A stretch of DNA of 64,000 bases from contig NZ_JBBKBA010000003.1 in the NCBI RefSeq assembly GCF_038404985.1, positions 1-64,000 of the forward strand, given 5' to 3'. The position numbers were made by a program, and so were the translations under genes. The DNA comes from Ferrovibrio sp. MS7. GTDB lineage: Bacteria > Pseudomonadota > Alphaproteobacteria > Ferrovibrionales > Ferrovibrionaceae. The notes under the pieces were generated by a model. It searched no databases, was not told the DNA's origin, and saw only the letters and a program-made list of their open reading frames with translations. Positions 9,769 through 18,260 of the stretch are shown here, piece after piece (within the stretch, counting starts at the first letter, position 1; every line of letters begins with the position of its first letter).

Positions 9769-11118
9769 ATGGCGTCGGCCGCAGAACGTATGGCAGCCAG
9801 CCTGAATCTTGGGGCCTTTGCCAAGGCCACCGAGCTGAAGAAGCGCATTTGGTTCACCCTGGGCGCGCTGATCATCTATCGGCTTGGCACTTACATCCCG
9901 CTGCCGGGTATCGACCCGACGGTGCTGGCCGACATTTTCAAGCAGCAGTCCGGCGGCATCCTTGGCCTGTTCAATGTTTTCGCCGGTGGCGCGCTCGAGC
10001 GCATGACCATCTTCGCGCTCAACATCATGCCGTATATCTCGGCCTCCATTATCATGCAGCTTCTGACGACCGTGGTGCCGTCATTCGAGGCGATGAAGAA
10101 GGAAGGCGAGGCCGGCCGCAAGCGCATCAATCAATTTACCCGCTACGGCACCGTGCTGCTCGCTGTGGTGCAGGCCTATGGCATCGCGATCGGCCTTGAG
10201 GGCATGACCGGCGGCCGCGGCGTCGGCGCCGTGATCGAGCCGGGGATGTTCTTCCGCCTCGTCACGGTCGTGACGCTCACCGGCGGCACCATGTTCCTGA
10301 TGTGGCTGGGCGAGCAGATCACCCAGCGCGGCGTCGGCAACGGCATTTCGCTGATCATCTTCGCCGGCATCATCGCCGAGCTGCCGCGTGCGCTCGCTGC
10401 CACCTTGGAACTGGGCCGCACCGGCGCGCTCTCCATGGCGGTGATCGTGGTGGTGCTGGTTGGTGCTGTTGCCGTGATCTACGGCATCGTGTTCATGGAG
10501 CGCGCCCAGCGCCGCATCCTGATCCAGTATCCGAAGCGCCAGGTCGGCGCCCGCATGTTCGGCGGCGAAAGCTCGCATCTGCCGATGAAGCTGAATTCGG
10601 CCGGCGTCATTCCGCCGATCTTCGCTTCCTCGCTGCTGCTGATGCCGATGACCATTGCGCAGTTCACCGCTGGCGCCGGCGGTCCGGAATGGCTCACCAC
10701 CGTCACGGCCCTGCTGGGCCATGGCCAGCCGCTCTACATGCTGATGTATGTGGCGCTGATCGTGTTCTTCTGCTTCTTCTATACCGCCGTGGTGTTCAAC
10801 CCGGTGGAGACCGCCGATAACCTGAAGAAGCATGGCGGCTTCGTGCCGGGCATCCGCCCTGGCCAGCGCACCGCCGAGTATTTCGATTATGTCCTGACCC
10901 GCATCACCGTGGCTGGCGCGGTTTATATCGCCGCTGTCTGCTTGCTGCCGGAAATCCTGATCTCGCGCTTCTCGGTGCCGTTCTACTTCGGCGGCACCTC
11001 GCTGCTTATCGTGGTCAGCGTTACCATGGACACCGTGGCGCAGGTCCAGTCGCACCTGCTGGCGCATCAGTATGAGGGCCTCATCAAGAAGGCCAAGCTG
11101 AGGGGAGCACGCAAATGA
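9769..11118 (+). CDS. secY: Preprotein translocase subunit SecY
   Basis: SecY is the pore-forming subunit of the SecYEG channel in the inner membrane. The 449-residue protein has ten predicted transmembrane segments starting near residues 25-45. Family motifs include [10 protein letters not shown] and [19 protein letters not shown] chose ATG 9769 over an upstream in-frame TTG because AAGGAG at 9758-9763 fits it. It overlaps adk by four bases (ATGA). Confidence 0.97.
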   Translation: MASAAERMAASLNLGAFAKATELKKRIWFTLGALIIYRLGTYIPLPGIDPTVLADIFKQQSGGILGLFNVFAGGALERMTIFALNIMPYISASIIMQLLTTVVPSFEAMKKEGEAGRKRINQFTRYGTVLLAVVQAYGIAIGLEGMTGGRGVGAVIEPGMFFRLVTVVTLTGGTMFLMWLGEQITQRGVGNGISLIIFAGIIAELPRALAATLELGRTGALSMAVIVVVLVGAVAVIYGIVFMERAQRRILIQYPKRQVGARMFGGESSHLPMKLNSAGVIPPIFASSLLLMPMTIAQFTAGAGGPEWLTTVTALLGHGQPLYMLMYVALIVFFCFFYTAVVFNPVETADNLKKHGGFVPGIRPGQRTAEYFDYVLTRITVAGAVYIAAVCLLPEILISRFSVPFYFGGTSLLIVVSVTMDTVAQVQSHLLAHQYEGLIKKAKLRGARK

Positions 11119-11765
11119 GGCTTATCCTGCTCGGACCGCCAGGCGCCGGTAAAGGCACCCAGGCCCAGCGTCTGACCCAGAGCCATGGCCTCGTGCAGCT
11201 CTCCACCGGCGATATGCTGCGTGCCGCCGTCAAGGCCGCCACCGCCATCGGCCTGAAGGCCAAGGCGATCATGGACCAGGGTGGCCTGGTTTCCGACGAT
11301 ATCGTGGTTGGCATCATCGCCGACCGCATCGACCAGCCGGATTGCCGCAAGGGCTTCATCCTGGACGGTTTCCCGCGTACCACCAAGCAGGCCGAGGCGC
11401 TGGACAAGATGCTGTCCGAGCGCAAGCTGAAGCTTGATGCCGTGATCGAGATGAAGGTGGACGACAAGGTGCTGGTATCCCGCATCACCGGCCGCTTCAC
11501 CTGCGCCAAGTGCGGCGCCGGCTATCACGACACTTTCCAGCCGACCAAGCAGCCGGGCGTGTGCGACCGCTGCGGGTCGACCGAGTTTACCCGCCGTGCC
11601 GACGACAAGGCCGAGACCGTAGTTCCCCGGCTCAAGGCCTACCATGAACAGACTGCACCACTTCTCCCGTACTATGAGGGGAAGGGTATACTCCGTCAGG
11701 TTGATGGCATGGCGGAAATCGATGAGGTGACGCGTCAGATTGATGGAGTTCTGAAATCGATCTGA
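11115..11765 (+). CDS. adk: Adenylate kinase with zinc-finger LID
   Basis: This enzyme interconverts ATP + AMP and two ADP. The 216-residue product has the P-loop GPPGAGKGT at residues 7-15 and the FPRT motif near 86-89. The LID carries Cys130, Cys133, Cys150 and Cys153 in a CxxC...CxxC arrangement, so it is the zinc-binding long type rather than the Cys-free E. coli type. Coupling to secY by an ATGA overlap is the standard spc-operon order. Confidence 0.97.
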   Translation: MRLILLGPPGAGKGTQAQRLTQSHGLVQLSTGDMLRAAVKAATAIGLKAKAIMDQGGLVSDDIVVGIIADRIDQPDCRKGFILDGFPRTTKQAEALDKMLSERKLKLDAVIEMKVDDKVLVSRITGRFTCAKCGAGYHDTFQPTKQPGVCDRCGSTEFTRRADDKAETVVPRLKAYHEQTAPLLPYYEGKGILRQVDGMAEIDEVTRQIDGVLKSI

Positions 11766-11784
11766 GGCGAAAAGCCTTTTAGAG

Positions 11785-11812
11785 TTGACTAGTTACGGAG
11801 AGTTTCTATAAT
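11785..11812 (+). promoter_or_regulatory. Strong sigma70-like promoter for rpsM-rpsK-rpoA-rplQ
   Basis: A -35 box TTGACT (11785-11790) is separated by 16 bases from a perfect -10 box TATAAT (11807-11812). It lies in the 195-base gap after adk and should start transcripts near 11819, giving a leader of about 140 bases before rpsM. It is the clearest promoter in the ribosomal block and separates the spc part from the alpha part. Confidence 0.75.
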
Positions 11813-11861
11813 CGCGCCCCTTGGGCAGCGGGTGCGATCAAACAACTGGATGGCCGCTCAG

Positions 11862-11940
11862 CGTAAATCACTGTTTACGTTGAGTTTTTCTGTTGGCTAT
11901 CAGGTCGCCCGGATTGACCGACTCAAGCGGGCTTGAGTCG
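11862..11940 (+). promoter_or_regulatory. Structured leader upstream of rpsM
   Basis: Two inverted repeats lie in the leader: CGTAAA (11862-11867) with TTTACG (11874-11879), and a 9-bp perfect stem CGACTCAAG (11919-11927) with CTTGAGTCG (11932-11940) around a CGGG loop. The second hairpin ends 20 bases before the GTG start, close to the GAGGAGAG ribosome-binding site. In E. coli the alpha operon is controlled by S4 at a leader pseudoknot. A regulatory role here is inference from position only. Confidence 0.45.
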
Positions 11941-11960
11941 TTGACGCGAGGAGAGAAGGC

Positions 11961-12338
11961 GTGGCGCGTATCGCAGGCGTGAACATCCCGACCAATAAGC
12001 GGGTCGAGATCGCACTGACCTACATCTACGGCATTGGCCGGGTGAAGGCGAAAGAGATTTGTGAAAAGGTCAACATCCCGGCCGAGCGTCGGGTGAATCA
12101 GTTGACCGATGCGGAAGTGCTTCAGATCCGCGAAGCCATCGACCGCGAGTACAAGGTCGAGGGTGATCTCCGTCGCCAGATCGCGATGGACATCAAGCGC
12201 CTGATGGACCTGGGCTGCTATCGCGGCCTGCGTCACCGCAAGGGCCTGCCGGTCCGCGGTCAGCGCACCCACACCAACGCCCGCACCCGCAAGGGCAAGG
12301 CTGTCGCGATCGCCGGTAAGAAGAAGGCGCCGCGCTAA
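11961..12338 (+). CDS. rpsM: 30S ribosomal protein S13 (GTG start)
   Basis: The 125-residue S13 bridges the small-subunit head to the large subunit. The sequence [20 protein letters not shown] and the C-terminal [15 protein letters not shown] are diagnostic. Initiation is at GTG 11961 behind GAGGAGAG. It is the first gene after the promoter at 11785. Confidence 0.97.
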   Translation: MARIAGVNIPTNKRVEIALTYIYGIGRVKAKEICEKVNIPAERRVNQLTDAEVLQIREAIDREYKVEGDLRRQIAMDIKRLMDLGCYRGLRHRKGLPVRGQRTHTNARTRKGKAVAIAGKKKAPR

Positions 12339-12348
12339 AGAATTTTGG

Positions 12349-12381
12349 TGGCGGCCCAGGCTGATCCGGCCTGGGCCGCCA
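12349..12381 (+). promoter_or_regulatory. 13-bp perfect hairpin between rpsM and rpsK
   Basis: TGGCGGCCCAGGC pairs perfectly with GCCTGGGCCGCCA across a 7-base loop. It starts 11 bases after the rpsM stop and is not followed by a T-run. Such a stable stem in a 95-base gap between co-transcribed genes suggests mRNA processing or partial attenuation. Confidence 0.6.
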
Positions 12382-12433
12382 TTACCATATGCGGCATTCG
12401 CCGCAGGAATGATGCAAGGATAGTAGGATCGCC

Positions 12434-12826
12434 ATGGTCAAGGACAAGGCTGCGCGCCCCCGGCGCAAAGAGAAGAAGAACATCACCTCTGCCGTCGCGC
12501 ATGTGAATGCCTCCTTCAACAACACGATGATCACCATCACCGATGCGCAGGGCAACACCATTGCCTGGTCGTCGTCGGGCAGCCAGGGCTTCAAGGGCTC
12601 GCGCAAGTCGACTCCGTATGCCGCGCAGGTCGCCGCCGACGTAGCCGGCCGCCGCGCCGCTGAGCATGGCGTGCGTACCCTGGAAGTGGAAGTGAAGGGC
12701 CCGGGTGCTGGCCGTGAGTCCGCTCTGCGTGCCCTGCAGGCCGTTGGTTTCGTGATCACCAGCATCCGCGACGTGACGCCGATCCCGCATAACGGCTGCC
12801 GTCCGCCGAAGCGCCGCCGCATCTGA
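12434..12826 (+). CDS. rpsK: 30S ribosomal protein S11
   Basis: S11 forms part of the platform that holds the mRNA in the E/P site region. The 130-residue product has the conserved [19 protein letters not shown] block and the ending [14 protein letters not shown]. It lies in the standard place between rpsM and rpoA, with stable hairpins on both sides. Confidence 0.98.
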   Translation: MVKDKAARPRRKEKKNITSAVAHVNASFNNTMITITDAQGNTIAWSSSGSQGFKGSRKSTPYAAQVAADVAGRRAAEHGVRTLEVEVKGPGAGRESALRALQAVGFVITSIRDVTPIPHNGCRPPKRRRI

Positions 12827-12832
12827 TCCCAG

Positions 12833-12857
12833 CCGGCACCGGCTTTGCTGGTGCCGG
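12833..12857 (+). promoter_or_regulatory. Hairpin between rpsK and rpoA
   Basis: CCGGCACC (12833-12840) pairs with GGTGCCGG (12850-12857). The loop can extend the stem by up to three further pairs (one of them G-U) and close on TTT. The next bases are GTTTATATT, a poor T-run, so it may act as a leaky terminator or an mRNA stabiliser. It is the third such structure in this operon. Confidence 0.5.
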
Positions 12858-12938
12858 GTTTATATTCCGGCCGCGTCGCCGGGCACTTGGCTGTGAGCCA
12901 GGGCTCTTGCGCGATGCGGCAACAGAACGAGGTCGCAG

Positions 12939-13955
12939 GTGATCCAGAAGAATTGGACCGATCTGATCAAGCCGAACAAGTTGGTGATCGAGCCGGGCGC
13001 CGTGCCGGGCCGTACCGCGACGATCGTCGCGGAGCCGCTGGAGCGTGGTTTTGGCCTGACGCTGGGCAACGCACTGCGTCGCGTGCTGCTGTCGTCGCTG
13101 CAGGGCGCTGCCGTCACCTCGATCAAGATCGACGGCGTGCTGCATGAATTCTCCTCCATCCCGGGTGTGCGCGAGGATGTCACCGACATCGTGCTGAACA
13201 TCAAGTCGATGGCGCTGCGCATGCACGGCGAAGGCCCGAAGCGCATGTACCTGAATGCCAAGGGTCCGTGCGAAGTCACCGCCAAGATGATCGAGACCGG
13301 CCATGACATCGAAGTCATGGATCCGGACCATGTGCTGATGACGCTGGATAACGGTGCCGCCATCCGCATGGAACTGACCGTCGAGACCGGCAAGGGCTAC
13401 GTGCCGGCTTCGGCCAACCGCCCGGAAGACGCGCCGATCGGCCTGATCCCGGTGGATGCGCTCTACAGCCCGGTGCGCAAGGTTTCCTACAAGGTCGAGA
13501 ATACCCGCGAGGGCCAGATCCTCGACTATGACAAGCTGACCATGCAGGTCGAGACCAACGGCTCGATCAAGCCGGAAGACGCCGTGGCCTATGCCGCGCG
13601 CATCCTGCAGGACCAGCTGCAGCTCTTCATCAACTTCGAGGAGCCGAAGAACGAAGTTCGCGAGAAGTCGATTGCCGAGCCGGAATTCAATCCGAACCTG
13701 CTCCGCCGCGTCGACGAACTCGAACTCTCGGTGCGTTCGGCGAACTGCCTGAAGAACGACAACATCGTCTACATCGGCGACCTGATCCAGAAGACCGAGG
13801 CGGAAATGCTCCGCACGCCGAACTTCGGCCGCAAGTCGCTGAACGAGATCAAGGAAGTGCTGTCGCAGATGGGCCTCCATCTCGGCATGCATGTGCCGAA
13901 CTGGCCGCCTGAGAATATCGAAGAGATGGCCAAGAAATATCAGGATCAGTACTGA
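12939..13955 (+). CDS. rpoA: RNA polymerase alpha subunit (GTG start)
   Basis: The 338-residue alpha subunit has its N-terminal dimerisation domain at about residues 1-235 ([19 protein letters not shown]) and, after a linker, the C-terminal domain that binds UP elements and activators ([31 protein letters not shown]). GTG 12939 behind GAGGTCGCAG gives the standard start [15 protein letters not shown]. The gene is co-transcribed with rpsM, rpsK and rplQ. Confidence 0.98.
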   Translation: MIQKNWTDLIKPNKLVIEPGAVPGRTATIVAEPLERGFGLTLGNALRRVLLSSLQGAAVTSIKIDGVLHEFSSIPGVREDVTDIVLNIKSMALRMHGEGPKRMYLNAKGPCEVTAKMIETGHDIEVMDPDHVLMTLDNGAAIRMELTVETGKGYVPASANRPEDAPIGLIPVDALYSPVRKVSYKVENTREGQILDYDKLTMQVETNGSIKPEDAVAYAARILQDQLQLFINFEEPKNEVREKSIAEPEFNPNLLRRVDELELSVRSANCLKNDNIVYIGDLIQKTEAEMLRTPNFGRKSLNEIKEVLSQMGLHLGMHVPNWPPENIEEMAKKYQDQY

Positions 13956-13991
13956 TCCAAGGCCGATAAGAAAGACTAAGGAGAGTTTCCC

Positions 13992-14411
13992 ATGCGCCAT
14001 CGTAATGCCGGCCGCAAGCTGAACAAGTCCAGCTCCCACCGCCGCGCCATGTTCGGCAACATGGTTGCCGCGCTGATCAAGCACGAGCAGATCACCACCA
14101 CGCTGCCGAAGGCCAAGGAGCTGAAGCCGCTGATGGACAAGCTGATCACGCTCGGCAAGCGCGGCGATCTGCATGCCCGCCGTCAGGCTCTGGCCTTCAT
14201 CCCCGAGAAGTCGGCGGTGGACAAGCTGTTCAAGACCCTGAACGCCCGCTATGCCTCGCGCCAGGGTGGCTACACCCGTGTGCTCAAGGCCGGCTTCCGC
14301 TACGGCGATGCCGCCCCGATGGCAGTGATCGAGCTGGTCGACCGCGATCCGGCCGCCAAGGGCCTGGACTCGGGCCCGGTGCAGGTGGCCGAGGAAGCCG
14401 AAGCGGCATAA
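13992..14411 (+). CDS. rplQ: 50S ribosomal protein L17
   Basis: The 139-residue L17 begins [20 protein letters not shown], the family signature, and has a short acidic C-terminal tail (VAEEAEAA). It lies at the tunnel-exit side of the large subunit. AAGGAGAG precedes the ATG. It is the last gene of the ribosomal block; a terminator follows. Confidence 0.98.
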   Translation: MRHRNAGRKLNKSSSHRRAMFGNMVAALIKHEQITTTLPKAKELKPLMDKLITLGKRGDLHARRQALAFIPEKSAVDKLFKTLNARYASRQGGYTRVLKAGFRYGDAAPMAVIELVDRDPAAKGLDSGPVQVAEEAEAA

Positions 14412-14434
14412 GTCGCTTCAGGCATACCGAATTG

Positions 14435-14468
14435 AAAAGGCCGGTGCTCACGCGCCGGCCTTTTTCTT
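14435..14468 (+). terminator. Rho-independent terminator after rplQ
   Basis: AAAAGGCCGG and CCGGCCTTTTT form a GC-rich stem with a 10-base loop and a T-run. The A-run on the 5' side means it could also work for the opposite strand, where the minus-strand PAS gene ends at 14473. Confidence 0.85.
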
Positions 14469-14472
14469 TTAT

Positions 14473-14919
14473 CTAGATTGCCTCGAAGGCAACGCCGATC
14501 AACAGCATGCTGACAGTGCCATCCTGGCCCAGTGGCAGCAGCAGCGACTGGTGGCGGAATGAGCGGCCATCGAGTTCCTGTTCGCGGGTGAAAATCTCCG
14601 GCCTGCCGCTGGCCACCACGCGGTCGTAGCTGGGAGTGATCTCGGCGGCGAAGGCCGGCCAGGGATGCTGCTCCAGGAACTGCCCTGTCAGGTCGAAGCC
14701 CTGGCGTTCCACCACGTTGGAACCATAGAGCCGGTAGCGGTAGCGCCAGCCGCCTCCGGGCTTCGGCAGCACGTCAATCAGGATCAGGTCGCCGAGGATG
14801 AAGGTCATCCCGGCGGGATCGATCTTGGCGCGGCTGGGATAGGGCAGGGTACCGGCACGCTCGCGCCAGTAGGTATGCAGCCGGCGCAACCGGCCACTTT
14901 CAAGGGGTGGGTTGATCAT
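14473..14919 (-). CDS. PAS-type sensor-like protein, DUF family
   Basis: The 148-residue product resembles the small stand-alone PAS proteins common in Rhodospirillales (PF07310-like). Recognisable parts are LRRLHTYWRERAG near the start, a hydrophobic strand FILGDLILIDVL, RYRYRLYGSNVVERQGFDLT and a C-terminal strand SMLLIGVAFEAI. No enzymatic or DNA-binding domain is attached. I chose the start MINPPLE at 14919; ATG 14931 is an alternative, and neither has a good ribosome-binding site. A longer reading towards 15108 would overlap the DegP gene and is unlikely. The ligand is unknown. Confidence 0.7.
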   Translation of the reverse strand: MINPPLESGRLRRLHTYWRERAGTLPYPSRAKIDPAGMTFILGDLILIDVLPKPGGGWRYRYRLYGSNVVERQGFDLTGQFLEQHPWPAFAAEITPSYDRVVASGRPEIFTREQELDGRSFRHQSLLLPLGQDGTVSMLLIGVAFEAI

Positions 14920-14973
14920 TGCCCCTAGCATAACCGAGCAGAGGTGGCGGTAAACCAGGACACCGCTCCCGGC

Positions 14974-15003
14974 TTGAATTTTCCCGCAACGGCTCCTTAT
15001 CAT
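14974..15003 (+). promoter_or_regulatory. Possible promoter giving a leaderless degP-like mRNA
   Basis: TTGAAT at 14974-14979 and TATCAT at 14998-15003 are 18 bases apart (17 if TTATCA is taken as the -10). The expected start point falls at about 15009, exactly on the ATG of the protease gene, which has no Shine-Dalgarno sequence. Confidence 0.4.
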
Positions 15004-15008
15004 CCAAC

Positions 15009-16457
15009 ATGACGAAACGCTTTTTCCTGACTTCCGGCCGGCTGGCAGCGCTGCTGCTTTCGGCCCTGGCTCTCCTGCTGAATGCCGGCACGGTGTTCGC
15101 CCAGGCATCCCTGCCGGCCCAGCGCGTGCCGCAGAGCCGCACCGAGATCCAGCTTACGTTTGCGCCGCTGGTACGCCAGGTGGCGCCGGCTGTGGTGAAT
15201 GTCTATACGCGCAAGGTGGAACGGGTGGTGCAGCGTTCGCCGCTGCTCGACGATCCGATCTTCCGCCGTTTCTTCGGCGACCAGCAGATGTTCGGCATCC
15301 CGCGCGAGCGCGTGGCACAGTCGCTCGGTTCCGGCGTGATCGTGGAAGCCGATGGCGTCATCGTCACCAACAACCATGTCATCGATGGCGCCACCGAGAT
15401 CGTGGTAGCCCTGGCCGACCGCCGTGAATTCGAGGCCAAGGTGATCGCCGCCGATCCCAAGACCGACCTGGCGATCCTGCGCATCGAAACGCGCGGCGAG
15501 GTGCTGCCGGCGCTTGAGTTCCGCGATTCCGACGATCTCCAGGTCGGCGAACTGGTGCTGGCTATCGGCAATCCTTTCGGCGTCGGGCAGACCGTGACCC
15601 AGGGCATCGTCTCGGCTTTGGGCCGCACCGATGTCGGCGATGCCGATGCGCAATCCTTCATCCAGACCGATGCCGCGATCAATCCGGGCAATTCCGGTGG
15701 CGCGCTGGTGACGATGGATGGCCGGCTTGCCGGCATCAACACCGCGATCTTTTCCAAAACCGGCGGCAGCGTCGGCATCGGCTTCGCCATTCCCTCCAAC
15801 CTTGTTGCCGCCACAGTGGCCAGCGCGCTTTCCGGCAAGGGCATCCGTCGCCCGTGGTTTGGCGCCAGCGCCACGCCGGTAACGGCGGAAGCGGCACAGG
15901 GCCTCGGCATGGAGCGGCCGAACGGCGTGCTGGTCGGCCAGACCTTCCCCGGCGGCCCGGCCGACCGCGCCGGCCTGCGCACCGGCGATGTGGTGCTGAA
16001 GGTGGATGGCCGCGAGGTGAACGATCCGCGCGCACTGAAATTCCGCATCGCCACGCGCAAGCTCGGCGAGAACGCGACGCTCGACGTGCTGCGCCAGGGC
16101 CGTATGCGCACATTGTCCATTCCGCTGATTGAGGCGCCGGAAACGCCGCCGCGCGAACTGACCCAACTCAATGGCAATCATCCTCTGGCCGGCGCCACGG
16201 TGGGCAACCTCTCGCCGGCCTTTGCCGAGGAGATCGGCTTCGATGCCCTGGCCAGCGGTGTCATCGTGCTGAATCTGGCAGGTGGTTCGCCGGCCAACCG
16301 CATCCGGCTGCGACCGGGCGATGTGGTGGTCAAGATCAACAACACTGACATCAAGGATGTTGCCGACTTGCAGCGCGCGCTGCGCAACAGCCCGCAGCAA
16401 TGGCTGCTGGTGCTGAAGCGCGGCGACCAGTTGCTGCAGCTTCAGGTCCGCGCTTGA
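15009..16457 (+). CDS. DegP/HtrA-family periplasmic serine protease
   Basis: This 482-residue Do-like protease handles misfolded envelope proteins. A signal peptide (residues 1-31, ending GTVFAQA) exports it to the periplasm. The trypsin-like domain has the catalytic triad His123 (TNNHVID), Asp153 (KTDLAIL) and Ser229 (GNSGGAL). Two PDZ domains follow at about 275-370 and 395-482. No Shine-Dalgarno sequence is seen before the ATG. Its stop codon overlaps the start of rarA, so the two genes are coupled. DegP and DegQ forms cannot be separated from sequence alone. Confidence 0.93.
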   Translation: MTKRFFLTSGRLAALLLSALALLLNAGTVFAQASLPAQRVPQSRTEIQLTFAPLVRQVAPAVVNVYTRKVERVVQRSPLLDDPIFRRFFGDQQMFGIPRERVAQSLGSGVIVEADGVIVTNNHVIDGATEIVVALADRREFEAKVIAADPKTDLAILRIETRGEVLPALEFRDSDDLQVGELVLAIGNPFGVGQTVTQGIVSALGRTDVGDADAQSFIQTDAAINPGNSGGALVTMDGRLAGINTAIFSKTGGSVGIGFAIPSNLVAATVASALSGKGIRRPWFGASATPVTAEAAQGLGMERPNGVLVGQTFPGGPADRAGLRTGDVVLKVDGREVNDPRALKFRIATRKLGENATLDVLRQGRMRTLSIPLIEAPETPPRELTQLNGNHPLAGATVGNLSPAFAEEIGFDALASGVIVLNLAGGSPANRIRLRPGDVVVKINNTDIKDVADLQRALRNSPQQWLLVLKRGDQLLQLQVRA

Positions 16458-17764
16458 GCAACCTGTTCCAGCAGGCGGGCCTGGAGCCGGCGGGGCCGCT
16501 GGCCGACCGGCTGCGGCCGAAGGCGCTGGACGAGGTGATCGGCCAGGACCATCTGCTGAAGGGCGAGGGGCCGCTGGCCCGCATGGTGGCAGCAAAGCGG
16601 CTGTCCAGCCTGATCCTGTGGGGACCGCCGGGCACCGGCAAGACTTCCATCGCGCGGTTGCTGGCGGAAGCCACCGGGCTTTATTTTGCGCCGCTCTCGG
16701 CGGTGTTCTCCGGTGTTGCCGATCTGCGCAAGGCTTTCGATGCCGCCCGGGCGCGGCGTGAGCAGGGCCAGCGTACGTTGCTGTTCGTGGATGAAATTCA
16801 CCGCTTCAACCGGGCGCAGCAGGATGGCTTCCTGCCTTATGTGGAAGACGGCACCGTGGTGCTGGTTGGCGCCACCACGGAGAATCCCAGTTTCGCGCTG
16901 AACGGCGCCTTGCTGTCGCGGGCCAGCGTGCTGGTGCTGCACCGCCTGGATGATGCGGCGCTGGATGCCTTGCTTGCGCGCGCCGAGGCCATTGAAGCCA
17001 AGCCGCTGCCATTGACGCCGGAGGCGCGCGCCGCACTCCGCGCCATGGCCGATGGCGATGGCCGCTACCTGCTGAACATGGCCGAGCAGGTCTTCAGTCT
17101 GAGCACCGGCGGCGACCTCGATCCGGCACGGCTGGCAACCCTGCTGCAGCGCCGTGCGCCGCTCTACGACAAGAGCCAGGAAGAGCATTACAACCTGATC
17201 AGCGCGCTGCATAAATCGCTGCGCGGTTCCGATGTCGATGCCGCGCTCTACTGGCTGGCGCGCATGCTGATCGGCGGCGAGGAACCGCTCTACATCATGC
17301 GCCGGCTGGCGCGCTTCGCCGCCGAGGATATTGGCATGGCCGATCCCAATGCGCTGCTGCAGGCGATGGCGGCCAAGGAGCTGTATGATTTCCTCGGCAG
17401 CCCGGAAGGCGAGATCGGCCTGGTGCAGACCGTGGTGTATCTCGCCACAGCGCCGAAATCGAATGCCGTCTACAAGGCCGAGAGCGCCGCCAAGCGGGCC
17501 GCCAAGGAGCATGGCTCGCTGATGCCGCCGATGCATATCCTGAATGCGCCAACCAAGATGATGAAGCAGCTCGGCTATGGCAGCGGCTATGCCTATGACC
17601 ACGATGCCGAGGACGGCTTCTCCGGCCAGAACTACTTCCCCGATGGGATGGACCGCCAGCAACTCTACCGCCCGGTTGAGCGCGGCTTTGAGCGGGAAGT
17701 CATTAAGCGCTTGGAATATTGGCAGAAATTGCGCGCCAAGCGACAGGAAGAGGGCGATCTTTAA
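16454..17764 (+). CDS. rarA: Replication-associated recombination protein A, AAA+ ATPase (TTG start)
   Basis: RarA (MgsA) is a clamp-loader-related AAA+ ATPase acting at stalled replication forks. The start is taken at TTG 16454, which overlaps the protease stop (TTGA) and gives the family start MSNLFQQAGLEPAGPLADRL. The Walker A motif GPPGTGKTS is at residues 57-65, Walker B LLFVDEIHRF at 109-118, and a sensor GATTENPSF follows. The C-terminal tetramerisation domain with EHGSLMPPMHILNAPTKMMK is complete. The product is 436 residues. Confidence 0.93.
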   Translation: MSNLFQQAGLEPAGPLADRLRPKALDEVIGQDHLLKGEGPLARMVAAKRLSSLILWGPPGTGKTSIARLLAEATGLYFAPLSAVFSGVADLRKAFDAARARREQGQRTLLFVDEIHRFNRAQQDGFLPYVEDGTVVLVGATTENPSFALNGALLSRASVLVLHRLDDAALDALLARAEAIEAKPLPLTPEARAALRAMADGDGRYLLNMAEQVFSLSTGGDLDPARLATLLQRRAPLYDKSQEEHYNLISALHKSLRGSDVDAALYWLARMLIGGEEPLYIMRRLARFAAEDIGMADPNALLQAMAAKELYDFLGSPEGEIGLVQTVVYLATAPKSNAVYKAESAAKRAAKEHGSLMPPMHILNAPTKMMKQLGYGSGYAYDHDAEDGFSGQNYFPDGMDRQQLYRPVERGFEREVIKRLEYWQKLRAKRQEEGDL

Positions 17765-17845
17765 GGGAATATCCCCGCCGGGGGTGACTTTACCGGAAAG
17801 GCTCCCTAACTATTTGGTAAGGCTAGGGAGATAGGGTTTGCCATC

Positions 17846-18247
17846 ATGGCCCAGCTCGCCAATCTGCTGCCAGACAAGAATTCCCCGGTCGCGCGCCTGC
17901 TGACCGGCATGGGTGCCGTGTTGCTGTTGGCCGTGCTCTCGGGCTATATCGGCATGTCCATCGTGAAGGACGATGACAAGCCGTACTATCAGCCCGGCGT
18001 CATTCCCTCGCGCGAGGAATGCTTCATCGAGAAGCTGTCGCGGTTCTCCAAGATCAACAAGCAGATCCTTTTCCAGGTCGGCCAGGAATGCGAACTCGAA
18101 GTCCAGTCGATAGAGGGTCACGAGCAACGCCGCCTGGAATGGCTGGAGGAGCAGGCGGAGAAGCGCCGCCAGCAGAAGCAGGAAGTCCCCGTGGCCCAGC
18201 CCGAGCCGCAAGCCCCCGTCGATACCGTGCGCCGAGTCTGGCGCTGA
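17846..18247 (+). CDS. Small single-pass membrane protein of unknown function
   Basis: I do not recognise this 133-residue protein. It has one hydrophobic segment (about residues 17-40), then a region with two Cys (EECFIEKL and GQECELEV, residues about 57 and 88), then a charged helical stretch (RRLEWLEEQAEKRRQQKQE) and a Pro-rich tail. It is probably anchored with its C-terminus in the periplasm. An inverted repeat CTCCCTA/TAGGGAG at 17802-17830 overlaps its AGGGAG ribosome-binding site and could reduce initiation. The next gene starts 13 bases after its stop. Confidence 0.7.
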   Translation: MAQLANLLPDKNSPVARLLTGMGAVLLLAVLSGYIGMSIVKDDDKPYYQPGVIPSREECFIEKLSRFSKINKQILFQVGQECELEVQSIEGHEQRRLEWLEEQAEKRRQQKQEVPVAQPEPQAPVDTVRRVWR

Positions 18248-18260
18248 TCGGACCAACACC

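Noticed and set aside
11761-11780. Terminator after adk (AGGC-GAAAA-GCCT then TTT)
   Set aside because: The stem is only four bp with a short T-run, too weak to call. It may be incidental.
14920-15108. Longer start for the PAS-type gene
   Set aside because: It would overlap the divergent DegP-like gene by about 100 bases and adds no domain sequence.
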